Positions 45,650-57,267 of a DNA stretch of 64,000 nt are shown in pieces. Below the pieces are notes generated by a model, which saw only the letters and a list, made by a program, of their open reading frames with translations, did not search any database and had not been told where the DNA came from. Source of the DNA: Mucor racemosus (Eukaryota > Mucoromycota > Mucoromycetes > Mucorales > Mucoraceae); NCBI GenBank assembly GCA_027405735.1, contig JAPEHQ010000018.1:310001-374000 (forward strand), given 5' to 3'. The number at the start of each line of letters is the position of its first letter. Within the stretch, counting starts at the first letter, position 1. The position numbers and the translations under genes were made by a program.

Positions 45650-46903
45650 TTAATTGTTCTTTGACTTTGTGTTTGATGATGGTGTTAATGGAACAACCTT
45701 CTTGGTTACTTTCTTCTTATCTGACTTGTTAGCCATTGATTCTTCTAATTTAGCGTCCATTTGGTCCAGCCAAGCATCATTCAAGTACCAAAAGTTACTT
45801 TCCATTAATTTAGTCTTTTTGTCTTCACCGACCTACAACATTTTGTTAGTTACTGGAAGCATTGAAGGTTAAAAATAATATGTATTTACCAAGTAATTTG
45901 CATGAACCATGAATGGTTTGATACCATGCTTATTGGGAAGATCATGATCGTAATATACAAAGCCATTAGGGAAATGTAAAACATCAAGCAAGACAACCGA
46001 GGATGTTCGAAGGTCCATATTAAGATGGTTTAAAGCAGCATTCATGGCACCTTGCTGAGTCTTTGCATCATTTGAATCTTGAATCTGAATTGTCTCTGCT
46101 AATAAACGTTTCATTTCAACTGTTGGGCGCATCAAATAGAAGCCACTATTGATCTCTTGTTGATTGAAACCTTCTTGTTGGAACAATACGTGCGTTTCTT
46201 CTCGAATTTGTAAAAATGTATTTATATATTCTACCATACGAGGTCTGAGCCACACAATGTCAACATCTGTAAAGAAAACTGTAACATCTAAATATAACAA
46301 TTGCTGCACAACCAAAGTCTTTGAATGAGTAATAATACGATATTCTTGACTGAAGTAAGTTTTAAAATCAGCTTCAACCTGTTGATGGAACCATACATCA
46401 GGAATGAGCGAAGCTCGATCACCATAACCAGCCAAGGTTAAATGATCATATAACTTTTGATCGAAACAGAAAATCAGGAACTTGTCTTCACCAGTCTTTT
46501 TCATACTTTCAATCCAGTTGTAGACATGGTTACGCATACCGTAATTGGCTGTAGCAACAATGAGTACTCGATCTTGTAACATGTTGTTGTTAATTTTATC
46601 CATTAATTCTTTTGGTGGAGGTGGTAATGATTCTGGAATTTCAATTTGTTGCTGTTCATCAACAGCAGCTTGTTCGATAATAGGTTGTTCAGGTTCTTTA
46701 CATAGACAATTTTTAGGGTCAAATGTACTAATAGTACTGTTATTATCGAAAAATGTTTGTTCATTTGACAAATAACTTGCATCAGTAGACGATGTAGTTG
46801 TTGAATGTAAGTTATAAATATGGCCAAAGTAACTTAAGGTAGATATCAGCAATATGACAGCTACAATCAAGAGGCCTTTTCTATGATCTAAAGCGAATGC
46901 CAT
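45650..46903 (-). CDS. Nucleotide-diphospho-sugar transferase, Golgi type II
   Basis: Two exons, 46903-45890 and 45832-45650, with a 57-bp intron; 398 residues. The N-terminus is a short cytosolic tail and one membrane anchor (GLLIVAVILLISTLSYFGHI), then a Ser/Thr- and Pro-rich stem, as in Golgi type II glycosyltransferases. The catalytic part has VLIVATANYGMRNHVYNWIE, FFTDVDIVWLRP with a DxD metal/nucleotide motif, and INSGFYLMRPT. This fits the Nucleotid_trans family (GT77-like). Exon 2 adds ESNFWYLNDAWLDQMD and a Lys-rich tail. The sugar and acceptor are unknown; a role in glycan or wall glycoprotein synthesis is inferred. The stop is TAA at 45652-45650. Confidence 0.85.
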
Positions 46904-48256
46904 TTTTTAAAAAAAAAAAAGAAAAAAAAAATATATATAAAAGTAAAATAAAAATAAAAGTGAAAGAAAGGGAAACAACCCATTTAATAAAGGTGGTACC
47001 ATTCTATTAAAGAAAAATAGAAGCCAGACTTTTTCAAAGAACGTTTCTTTTTAAGGTTTCTTTGCCTTAATAAGAAAAGAGAACCAAGAAATTACTCGGT
47101 ACAACTACGACAACCTGAAAAAGAAAAATCAGATTCGAGTGCTGCTGCAAGTTAAAAAAAATGCTAGACAGTCTAATTCGATAAGACGCCAACTGAATTT
47201 TTAAAGATAATGAACCTCAAACAAACAAAGTCTAAAAAAAAAGGGGGACAGCCTTCATTTGGTTAGTGGTGATGATGAAATGGTGTGTGATGATGGCAAT
47301 TCTCCGTATTTTCAAAAGTTTATTTCGTTTACAAAAATACCCAATTCCATAACTTTGAGTGAGTTTTTAGACGGAAAAAAAAACTTCAGTATGTTTTTTA
47401 TGTCCCATTAAGCATTTTCCAAGCTTTTTTTTTTGTAATTTTATTATTGAAATTCTTGAAAAAAATCCTTTGAAGTGAACCTCACAGCCAAAAAAAAAAA
47501 AAGTAGGCAGAGACAATAAAGGAGTAGCTGCTTCATGAATTGAATGTCCGGCGGATTTTTTTGTTTTTCTCAACCAAAACTTCGGCACAAAAAGGAATTT
47601 TTCGTCCTAAATGTAGGATTATCTCGAGCAAAAATATGTAAAATGTACATTAATTAACATATATTCTATATGAAATTTTAAGGCCCATTTGATGGTGTTT
47701 GTTAAAAAAATATTTTGAACTGAAAATTTTTAGTAATCTTGGATTTTCAGAAAAAACTATTTATGCTTAAATGTCAAGCTTTTACATATGTATTATTAAA
47801 TCCAACATTTTTAAATAATAAAACACAAAATTCTGGTCATTTTTCATTACATATTTGCTTAGTGAAAAATTTCATTTTTGGGGCGAAAAATGCAAAAAAG
47901 TGAAATTTAAAATTTTTTGCCTATGGTTGTAAGGATTTGAGGTCCATCTTGAGTGAAATTTTTATGATCTCAAAAACGAGAGATAAAAATATATCAAGTA
48001 AAAGTGTAATGAAAGAAACAGTTTTGACTAGGTTTGCTTCTCAGAAAGCAACAAAAAGAGCTCCAAAAAATTCTTTAAGGCTGCTTTTCTGGTAGTTTCT
48101 GTATGAAAACACAAATCAGACATTGATTTAGTAAACTTTTTTGATTCATTGTTTGTTCTATTTATTAATCAAATGTAGAACTAGACTTTGAACAATAAAA
48201 AATTAGATAATTGGATAATGAGGCCACTAGTAATAATGCCAACAATCTCCCAAAGC
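46904..48256. other. Intergenic, AT-rich
   Basis: Upstream region of the transferase gene, starting with A-rich runs. Nothing else recognised. Confidence 0.45.
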
Positions 48257-49145
48257 AGTATTTTTACTTGGTTTTCGGACCTTTTCAAAAAAAATTTGGA
48301 CCACCTCTTTTTTTTTTATTGGACAAAATTATTTTTAATTTCAGACAATTTCTTATTAAATTTGGACGAGCTCCAGTATTTTGCGTTTAAATTTTGTGAA
48401 ATCAATATAATAGGGGTGGTCAATTACTGAGTTTTCAAAAAATAAAATAAAAACTGGTCAATAAAATAATTTTAAAAGTTTTCAGCAAAACCTCAATTTT
48501 ATCCATGAAAAAACCTGGATAAAATGATTTTTATCCAACTCTATGAGACATCATTGGCTTGAATTTCAAATAATTTGAACGGAGAATACATATATATTGA
48601 CAGATGCTCTAAATTATCAGTTTGGGGTGGTCAATCAAAGGTAAATGTAATTGGGCAAACAAATTTTCAATTTTTCAAAAATCTCCGCAGTTGACTACCT
48701 CTACTGAATCTCGTAGCTGGAGGAAGCAGGACATAGTATGGATGACCACATGCAAGTCTTCAAAGCAGCGAGGCAAAAAGCAGGTTTTCATCTTCATCAT
48801 AACATAGACCTTAGGCCCAACCAAAGTCATTTTATAAATTGAGCATGCATAACCTATTGAGATCGACATGCAAAATGCGCAAGCTACTTTTGAATACTAA
48901 CCTTCACTTTTTGGACTTTGATAGCTTCAAACATGCTAACAAATCGCTTGGACCATATTTGAAAAAACTTTTGAGCATCCATACTGTCATAGTGCCACTT
49001 TTTAAATGAATCTTTGTTTCGAAAAAGAAACCCTCGTAGAGTTGGTTTGGTTGAGTTTGGTATGTTGCTGGTATAAATAGTATTGAATACCTAAGTGACA
49101 AATTACCGAAGCCTGAGGCCCTTTAGATCTCATTGCTTTCTCAAA

Positions 49146-49246
49146 GGGTGTACTGAGTCCTTCCTTGCGGGTGTACTGAGTCCTTCCTTGCGGGTGTACT
49201 GAGTCCTTCCTTGCGGGTGTACTGAGTCCTTCCTTGCGGGTGTAAT
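49146..49246 (+). repeat. Tandem repeat, 23 bp x 4.4
   Basis: Four identical copies of a 23-bp unit (GGGTGTACTGAG then TCCTTCCTTGC) at 49146, 49169, 49192 and 49215, followed by a partial, altered copy. No coding frame. Confidence 0.9.
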
Positions 49247-49970
49247 GCCCTAGGCTTGGATCAGTTTCGGTACTTTTAGCCCATTCCGTTGCGCTCTTAA
49301 TTTTTAATATTGGCCAGTAATTAACACTTATTCAGTAAGAATCTTGTAATCTTCATATATACCTTTTGTCCGTTTCTAGAAAAGTGTTGATCCGTTGCTT
49401 GTAATAAGGTGCTAACAATACCATCCGTCCTTTTCCATTCAACTTATTTCGTTAACATCAGAAGGATGTACATGCTGGCTTTACTCTTTTTACTGAATGA
49501 CTTCTACACCTGCTCCTTTTGAACCAAAAAAAAAAAAAGGTTTCCCTCACTTTGGTCACAATTGTTTATGTAACTGCTTTTACATATGATAACCCTAAGT
49601 CTTAGCTACTTTTTTAGATAAAGAATTATGCTTAAATAAAACACCAGTAAATAATATATACTAGACAGCTTTTTTTAAAACTTGTAAATATTTAATAATA
49701 AGATTGTAGCTTATTGGATTACGACTTGACGAACATGCAGAATATTAATCATACTATTATCTAGTAACTGTGCATATACGATCTTTTTTCTAGTTCTAAC
49801 TTTCACCATCTCAATGAACAACAAACGATGTTTGACTTTGACCAACTCATCGATTTGGAAAAAGTGAGCAAGAAGTTCAAAAAGTAGGTCAAATAGTTTT
49901 CAAACACCTGACCAAATTAGCTTCACAAAGTTGGGCGGAGTTTTGGTAAATTGAGAGTGGAAGCACTGTA

Positions 49971-50080
49971 CAGTTTTTTTACTATCAGTATAAGAATTAT
50001 AAAAATCATAAACTCAATTTATTATTTTAAAAAAACCTTTACCAGTAAGTATCCCAGCCAAAAAAAAAAAAAGAGTGAGT
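49971..50080 (+). repeat. Left terminal inverted repeat of the 5.3-kb element
   Basis: About 110 bp, matching 55160-55275 inverted. The inner edge reads CCCAGCC, a run of A, then GAGTGAGTCTC, and a second partial GAGTGA follows at about 50092, so it holds one to two array-type motifs. Confidence 0.85.
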
Positions 50081-50733
50081 CTCTTATAAAAAGAGTGAAG
50101 AAAAAAAAGAGCAAGTATCCAGCTTTATTATCATAATGACTTTAAAGATGTTAGTATCCTTAATTATCTAAGTGAATATCCTATATTAAATAAGTTCCAG
50201 TAGTGCAACTTGAAAGTAATTCTTTTGCAGAAAAAAAAATGTAAGTGATAAAAATTGATTAATTTGTTAATTATACTATGATTTATTAAAAGACGATAAG
50301 TTTAAATGGGGGCATGAGCAGGCTCCTTTGTGCATATGGTAAATAAATGAATGACAGGTATAGCAAATATATGAATAATCACAATAATGAACGTTTTTCT
50401 ACAGAAGTTCTACATTGAAACTTATTCAAAATTTTATCTTCATGTAATAGCTGATATCTAGTAAATATTTCAACCTTATATCCCATATCAACTACAATCT
50501 CCTTCAAGTTCCTGTGATTTCTATATTAAAGAGTGATTAATGACTTTGTATTCCTTTTTTTTTCTTGCTTACTCCACAAAATCATATACATCGCGTGGGT
50601 TTGTACTTAACCCAGGAAAAGAGATAACAACCAATCTAACCTTTTTATCTGACATTCCAATAAAATCTAAGAGATCTTTGTTTATCGTTAAAATAAATAA
50701 ATTAATGTCCTCACTTTCTAAGTACTAATCATA

Positions 50734-51570
50734 TTATTTACCCTGACAATCACCATCTGAACCCTTGATTTCAATTGCTTTTTTTTTATATATATAATCT
50801 CTATCTTCAATCAAGGTATCTGCATTAGTGTCGATACTACAGAATACATACTTGCATAAAGCTTTAGTTTTTAATTTATATGCTTGAAGACAAAGAGACT
50901 TTTGTTTTGCTGTTGCTGTTTCACTTGTATTTGATTTACGGGCATACCCAATAGTAACATATTGGAGTTTTGTCGTTCTAACAAGGTTTCTAAATTGGCT
51001 GATATTGCTAATGTCTTTCCATTTGAAGTTTCTTAAGCTAGCCTCTACCACATTGTAAGTTCTACCTCTTATTCTGGAGCTTTTATCTTTTTTTTGTTTA
51101 GTGCCTCCCCAAGACCCGTCTTTACCTATAAGGTCGTTTAATTTGTTTTGATTAAAATTCCAATTGTCACCAAAGTATTGTTTAACTAGTTTAAATAATC
51201 CACTCTCTGTTAAGAATTCTTCATGGGTGATTTGAGCAATTGGCTTTGGCGGGATGATCAAATGAAGCAATTCAAGAATTGCTCTTTTTGAACATGGTAC
51301 TGTAATTTCATAAGAGCTTAGACTGCTTGGTGCTGGTAACTTCTGATCTTGTTCTTTTAGTTTTGAATCAGAACGATATTCGCCATATTTCCAAGGCTCC
51401 ATTTTAACTTTTTTCTTGGAAATGGCAAAAGGTGAATCTGGATCCCCATTAATAAAATAAGCAGGCACCAGCCCAGTTGAATCTAAATTCTCGATTGCAA
51501 TATCCTTGTTTTCTGAATTAACTTCGAGACCATATACGCTGCATGCAGCTTCTTCTTTTGTTAATGTCAT
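50734..51570 (-). CDS. Unrecognised protein of the TIR element (YARKS motif)
   Basis: 278 residues, single exon, ATG at 51570, the only gene in the 5.3-kb element. The N-terminal half is charged without a known motif (MTLTKEEAACSVYGLEVN, EPWKYGEYRSDSK, then SSYEITVPCSKRAILELLHL). A middle segment (GRTYNVVEASLRNFKWKDI) precedes QYVTIGYARKSNTSE and, 35 residues on, SIDTNADTLIEDRD. The 'GYARKS' strand with a Ser, followed by a D...N...D.RD stretch, faintly resembles the start of serine recombinases (G.Y.R.S ... D...SG...R). That link is weak, and the rest of a recombinase domain is not visible. Upstream of the start (51633-51712) are copies of the array motif. It may be the mobility protein or a passenger. 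Confidence 0.6.
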   Translation of the reverse strand: MTLTKEEAACSVYGLEVNSENKDIAIENLDSTGLVPAYFINGDPDSPFAISKKKVKMEPWKYGEYRSDSKLKEQDQKLPAPSSLSSYEITVPCSKRAILELLHLIIPPKPIAQITHEEFLTESGLFKLVKQYFGDNWNFNQNKLNDLIGKDGSWGGTKQKKDKSSRIRGRTYNVVEASLRNFKWKDISNISQFRNLVRTTKLQYVTIGYARKSNTSETATAKQKSLCLQAYKLKTKALCKYVFCSIDTNADTLIEDRDYIYKKKAIEIKGSDGDCQGK

Positions 51571-51632
51571 AATAAAAAAATAAAGTAAAAAAGGTCAAAA
51601 AATTGGAGAATTGCAATTTTCTGGGATATTCA

Positions 51633-51712
51633 CTCACTCTTTTGCCGCTGGTACTCACTCTTTTTTCAATGGTAGTCACACTTTTTATAAGAGACTCACT
51701 CTTTTTTCACTG
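51633..51712 (+). promoter_or_regulatory. Array-type motifs upstream of the TIR-element gene
   Basis: Four close copies of the ACTCACTCTTTT motif (one altered to AGTCACACTTTT) within 80 bp, starting 63 bp upstream of the ATG at 51570. One part (TTTTTATAAGAGACTCACTC) also occurs inverted in the left terminal repeat. A binding site for the element's own protein is an inference. Confidence 0.45.
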
Positions 51713-52647
51713 GTGTGCTGAACTAAGTAGTATTTCCCCACATAATAAATTAAAAACCATCTCATTTGAAACCATGCTATGCAATTCAAATAAGAGATTA
51801 TGGATATAAAACATAAATAATCAAGAATATTCTAATGTATCAAATATATCAAGGGCATTTTTAATGTGTTCTATTATAAATAAACAAAAACTTAAAAGTT
51901 TCATGCTAATCAAATAGAACAAGGGCTGTTCTGAACGCATGATTGACAGCTGAGATTGTCAAAAACCAAATTTAAGAGCCGTTCCTGATCAGGTAAATCA
52001 ACGACTCAACAATTGTCATGGAACGGTAATTGTAATTATAGTAAAAGTTTATTATTTGAATCACAAATTAAATGTCAATCTCGTGTACATACCTGTACAA
52101 CCATATCAAAGTGTATTCAAAGATAGAACCAAGGAGTTTGTTGATAAACAAGTCCATAAAGTTTTTATTATGTTTATTAAACAAATCCATAAATTTTTAT
52201 ATTCATGAAGAACCAATAACTTTGCCATTTACCAATGCACATAACAACTCAACACATTTAATCAACCTTTCTAGGTAATCATTGGCCAGCAACAATGATC
52301 CATTACTTATAGATTTCCACTTTCTTTAGATTAAACAATTAATATAAATAGCAAAAGATTTTCAATAGCCATAAAGATCTTTATCTCATTTTAAAAAGAA
52401 TAAACAACATCTTACATATTATTCTATCCGTGTTTTACGTCAATTTCTCACAACCCAACAATATATTCAAAATTGCGGAATAACTGAAAGTCGACAGAAC
52501 AACTGCCAGACAAATATCAATAGCCAAGTAATATAAATAGAGAAGTAGAAATAGAATTTTATTGTAGATTATCCATAATCAAATAAAGAAAGATTTAAAG
52601 CTTTTTTTATAAATTTTACCCTTTTTACTGCATTTTTTGCTGCAACT
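51713..52647. other. Non-coding part of the TIR element
   Basis: AT-rich, with no gene. A 9-bp inverted pair (TGTTCTATT...AATAGAACA) lies at 51870-51921. The last 100 bp before 52632 resemble 9535-9640 (LTR-like end TTTTTACTGCA). Confidence 0.4.
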
Positions 52648-55174
52648 GGTACTCACTCTTTTTTAAGCGGTACTCACTCTTTTTTCACTGGTACTCACTC
52701 TTTTTTAAGCGGTACTCACTCTTTTTTAAGCGGTACTCACTCTTTTTCACTGGTACTCACTCTTTTTTAAGCGGTACTCACTCTTTTTTCACTGGTACTC
52801 ACTCTTTTTTAAGCGGTACTCACTCTTTTTTCACTGGTACTCACTCTTTTTTAAGCGGTACTCACTCTTTTTCACTGGTACTCACTCTTTTTTCACTGGT
52901 ACTCACTCTTTTTTAAGCGGTACTCACTCTTTTTTAAGCGGTACTCACTCTTTTTCACTGGTACTCACTCTTTTTTCACTGGTACTCACTCTTTTTTAAG
53001 CGGTACTCACTCTTTTTTAAGCGGTACTCACTCTTTTTCACTGGTACTCACTCTTTTTTCACTGGTACTCACTCTTTTTTAAGCGGTACTCACTCTTTTT
53101 CACTGGTACTCACTCTTTTTTAAGCGGTACTCACTCTTTTTTAAGTGGTACTCACTCTTTTTTAAGCGGTACTCACTCTTTTTTCACTGGTACTCACTCT
53201 TTTTTCACTGGTACTCACTCTTTTTTAAGCGGTACTCACTCTTTTTTAAGCGGTACTCACTCTTTTTTCACTGGTACTCACTCTTTTTTAAGCGGTACTC
53301 ACTCTTTTTTAAGCGGTACTCACTCTTTTTTCACTGGTACTCACTCTTTTTCACTGGTACTCACTCTTTTTTAAGCGGTACTCACTCTTTTTTCACTGGT
53401 ACTCACTCTTTTTTAAGCGGTACTCACTCTTTTTTCACTGGTACTCACTCTTTTTTAAGCGGTACTCACTCTTTTTTCACTGGTACTCACTCTTTTTTAA
53501 GCGGTACTCACTCTTTTTCACTGGTACTCACTCTTTTTTAAGTGGTACTCACTCTTTTTTAAGCGGTACTCACTCTTTTTTCACTGGTACTCACTCTTTT
53601 TCACTGGTACTCACTCTTTTTTAAGCGGTACTCACTCTTTTTTCACTGGTACTCACTCTTTTTTAAGCGGTACTCACTCTTTTTTCACTGGTACTCACTC
53701 TTTTTTCACTGGTACTCACTCTTTTTTAAGCGGTACTCACTCTTTTTTAAGCGGTACTCACTCTTTTTTAAGTGGTACTCACTCTTTTTTAAGCGGTACT
53801 CACTCTTTTTTCACTGGTACTCACTCTTTTTTCACTGGTACTCACTCTTTTTTAAGCGGTACTCACTCTTTTTTAAGCGGTACTCACTCTTTTTCACTGG
53901 TACTCACTCTTTTTTAAGCGGTACTCACTCTTTTTTCACTGGTACTCACTCTTTTTTCACTGGTACTCACTCTTTTTTCACTGGTACTCACTCTTTTTTA
54001 AGCGGTACTCACTCTTTTTTCACTGGTACTCACTCTTTTTTCACTGGTACTCACTCTTTTTTCACTGGTACTCACTCTTTTTTAAGCGGTACTCACTCTT
54101 TTTTCACTGGTACTCACTCTTTTTTCACTGGTACTCACTCTTTTTTAAGCGGTACTCACTCTTTTTTAAGCGGTACTCACTCTTTTTTAAGTGGTACTCA
54201 CTCTTTTTTAAGCGGTACTCACTCTTTTTTCACTGGTACTCACTCTTTTTTCACTGGTACTCACTCTTTTTTAAGCGGTACTCACTCTTTTTTCACTGGT
54301 ACTCACTCTTTTTTAAGTGGTACTCACTCTTTTTTAAGCGGTACTCACTCTTTTTTCACTGGTACTCACTCTTTTTCACTGGTACTCACTCTTTTTTAAG
54401 CGGTACTCACTCTTTTTTCACTGGTACTCACTCTTTTTTAAGCGGTACTCACTCTTTTTTCACTGGTACTCACTCTTTTTTCACTGGTACTCACTCTTTT
54501 TTAAGCGGTACTCACTCTTTTTTAAGTGGTACTCACTCTTTTTTCACTGGTACTCACTCTTTTTTAAGCGGTACTCACTCTTTTTTCACTGGTACTCACT
54601 CTTTTTTAAGCGGTACTCACTCTTTTTTACTGGTACTCACTCTTTTTTCACTGGTACTCACTCTTTTTTAAGCGGTACTCACTCTTTTTTAAGCGGTACT
54701 CACTCTTTTTTAAGTGGTACTCACTCTTTTTTAAGCGGTACTCACTCTTTTTTCACTGGTACTCACTCTTTTTTAAGCGGTACTCACTCTTTTTTAAGCG
54801 GTACTCACTCTTTTTTCACTGGTACTCACTCTTTTTTCACTGGTACTCACTCTTTTTTCACTGGTACTCACTCTTTTTTAAGCGGTACTCACTCTTTTTT
54901 CACTGGTACTCACTCTTTTTTCACTGGTACTCACTCTTTTTTCACTGGTACTCACTCTTTTTTAAGCGGTACTCACTCTTTTTTAAGCGGTACTCACTCT
55001 TTTTCACTGGTACTCACTCTTTTTTAAGCGGTACTCACTCTTTTTTCACTGGTACTCACTCTTTTTTCACTGGTACTCACTCTTTTTTAAGCGGTACTCA
55101 CTCTTTTTTCACTGGTACTCACTCTTTTTTAAGCGGTACTCACTCTTTTTTAAGCGGTACTCACTCTTTTTTTT
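52648..55174 (+). repeat. Minisatellite array, about 120 monomers of 20-21 bp
   Basis: All monomers share GGTACTCACTC and a T run, then end in one of two words: AAGC (with rarer AAGT) or CACT. The T run is six long in most, five in some CACT monomers. The two types alternate irregularly, with runs of two or three of one kind and repeated multi-monomer blocks. No spacers separate them. The last monomer runs straight into the right terminal repeat (CTCTTTTTTTTGGCTGGG), so the array looks amplified from the inner edge of the element end. Confidence 0.95.
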
Positions 55175-55275
55175 GGCTGGGATACTTACTGTTAAAGGTT
55201 TTTTTAAAATAATAAATTGAGTTTATGATTTTTATATCGAGATTATAATTTTTATATTGATAGTAAAAAAAACTG
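55160..55275 (-). repeat. Right terminal inverted repeat of the 5.3-kb element
   Basis: Reverse complement of 49971-50080 with few changes and one short insertion (about 55235-55250). Joined directly to the array on its inner side; TA at 55276-55277 outside. Confidence 0.85.
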
Positions 55276-55377
55276 TACAAAATTAAACACAAAGAAATGG
55301 AGCTCGTCCAAATTTAGTAAGAAAGAGATGGTCCGAAAAAATTTTGAAAAGGTCCGAAAAACCAAGTAAAAATACTG

Positions 55378-57267
55378 TATCCCCGAAGAACCAAACTCCA
55401 GTTCTAATTGAGAGTATAATTAGAAGAAATGTTTCGTTCATTCAAATTAGATATATCATACATGAGTTAGTTGTCAAAATAGACATCTTCCTTAATTATG
55501 GGTACGCAATGGATAATAAATTTGGTAAGATTTGCTCTAATACCTTGATAAATTTATATCTGAAAAGATCTCCACATGGTGCAAATATTGGACACGCCAA
55601 TCAATGCTACAGCATTTTATAATAAAAACATTATATAATAAAGAAATTTATCTATTTTTTATACTCTCAATAGGCTTCGTCTCAGTAAATTTTGTATTTT
55701 TCTCATTACTTGCAAGTACTGAGGTTGAAACATATTATGGCAAGAGTTGCATTCTCATCTCTATTCCAACTTTTTGCAAATACTGTATCTAATTTCATCA
55801 TGTAAACGAGCCATCTAAGTTTCAAAGATTCTTAAAAGATTTGCCTTTACAAGTACAGCGAATCTAGCTTTTTAAGTATTCATTAATCCTGATGAAACTA
55901 GCACCAATCTTTTGCAAGTTCTACTATTTTTTTTTTTTTTTTTGGCAATTTACTTGTATTACGACTAGTGCATTAAATGAAAGTTAGCAAGTATTGCACC
56001 AGCGTTGGCAATCCCTTGGATGATATGTATAACACATTTGAGAAAATCCTGACGAGAAAATAAATATTAAAAATTATATAAAAGATAAAAATAGTTTTGA
56101 AATAATTTATGTGCTTGTTGATTTAATGAAATGAATAATGAGCTGCCGGTTGAATTCCATAATTTATTCAAGACTTCTTTATTGGAGGTAAATTCCATAA
56201 TATCTTGTAGAGGTGTGACCCAAAAAGGCTTTCATGATTGCACAGTTAATTATCGTAAAGCAATCTTTGTAAGATGCTGTGGAGTGCTTTTATCTCACAA
56301 AAAGTGGGTGCTTTATTTAAATAAAACATATTGTTTTGTAAGTTCCGTACTCAAGGCTGGAACCTGAACCGACAAGACTTTGATTGTTTTCAAGACGACG
56401 ATGCTAGTTTCTTTAGGATATCAAAAAAAAAAATTTATGCAAGAGTTCTATGAATTATACAAAACATCAATAAATGAAAATCTTGTATGCTTCTCGTATA
56501 AGGTTCGCAAGATTCAAGTTTTGCAAATCTCACCGAAATCTTGAACCTTGCGAGTATAATGATTACTATATTAGTCAAATATAACAATACTATCAATTTG
56601 TACTTAATAGATTCAATCATTCAGTAAAGCAGCATCACTGCTGTCCTTATCTCCATTTCTTGTACAGAAAGTAGTAGTCTTAGAAAAAAATTCAGTATTA
56701 GATTGACTGGTGTACGAGTTGAACACTAGTAATGGCTCATTGAAGAGCATGTGTGAGAGGCCAGAAACGGCAATTTCCAAGGCAGACGTTTTGTCTCTTG
56801 ATTGTACAGCTCTATGGTTCTTAACAGAGACACATCGAGGATTCAGACATAAAAATGCTTCATTGACGACTTTGCTGGTTGCTCTATCTTTAATTATGAT
56901 ATTCTTAAGAAGGGTGAGGAAGATATGAACAGTACCGAATATAGGTAATGAAACATTATATACGGTTTACAAGACAAAGAACGGAACATCAAGTCATTCT
57001 GTATGTGTATTCAGTTGGTAGTAAATAAAATGAAATACATATTATGCCTAACACTGAGCAAAATATAGTGCAATGCAGCTTAAAAAATGACTCTTTTATT
57101 CTCATTATATTGCCAGTATTGGTATAGTACTTTGACGTACGATCTGTCTTTTATGAAATCGCCCGAAGCAATTTATTACACTCGCAAGACTCAAGTTTTG
57201 TCAGATCAGAAGTATCGGTATTTAAAATGTTGAAATGATATGATGTACGGTAGAAGTCATTTTGGGA
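55378..57267. other. Intergenic, no gene seen
   Basis: Short frames only, without recognisable domains. It ends in the LINE target site (GAAGTCATTTTGGGA, 57253-57267). Confidence 0.45.

Larger units (their letters stand above)
49971..55275. mobile_element. 5.3-kb TIR element with array and one gene
   Basis: Bounded by inverted repeats of about 110 bp: CAGTTTTTTTACTATC... at 49971 and its reverse complement ending at 55275, each flanked by TA (49969-49970, 55276-55277). Further in, both ends share CAGTAAGTATCCCAGCC (left) or its near copy, then a run of A and GAGTGAGT. The CAGT ends and TA duplication resemble the IS630-Tc1-mariner superfamily, but no DDE transposase is visible. Contents: one minus-strand gene (50734-51570), a probable LTR remnant (about 52500-52632) and a 2.5-kb monomer array. 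Confidence 0.8.
48257..55377. mobile_element. Outer inverted-repeat element (S), hosting a second element
   Basis: The segment 48257-48395 (CAGTATTTTTACTTGG...GGACGAGCTCC...) recurs inverted at 55278-55377. Both ends begin CAGTATTTTTACTTGG read inward. The inner 5.3-kb element has landed within the right copy. Without it, S is about 1.8 kb. Its inside (48396-49968) has possible remnants of coding sequence (for example, minus-strand 49105-48905 with SMDAQKFFQIW) but no intact gene. A clear TA target duplication was not found on the left. Confidence 0.55.

Noticed and set aside
48622..49101. A gene in element S
   Set aside because: Short fragments in both strands look faintly coding but no continuous frame or known motif supports a gene.
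51870..51921. Hairpin TGTTCTATT...AATAGAACA as a short LTR or MITE
   Set aside because: No target duplication and no second copy in the window.
52648..55174. CRISPR-like array
   Set aside because: Monomers follow each other directly, without unique spacers, and the organism is eukaryotic.
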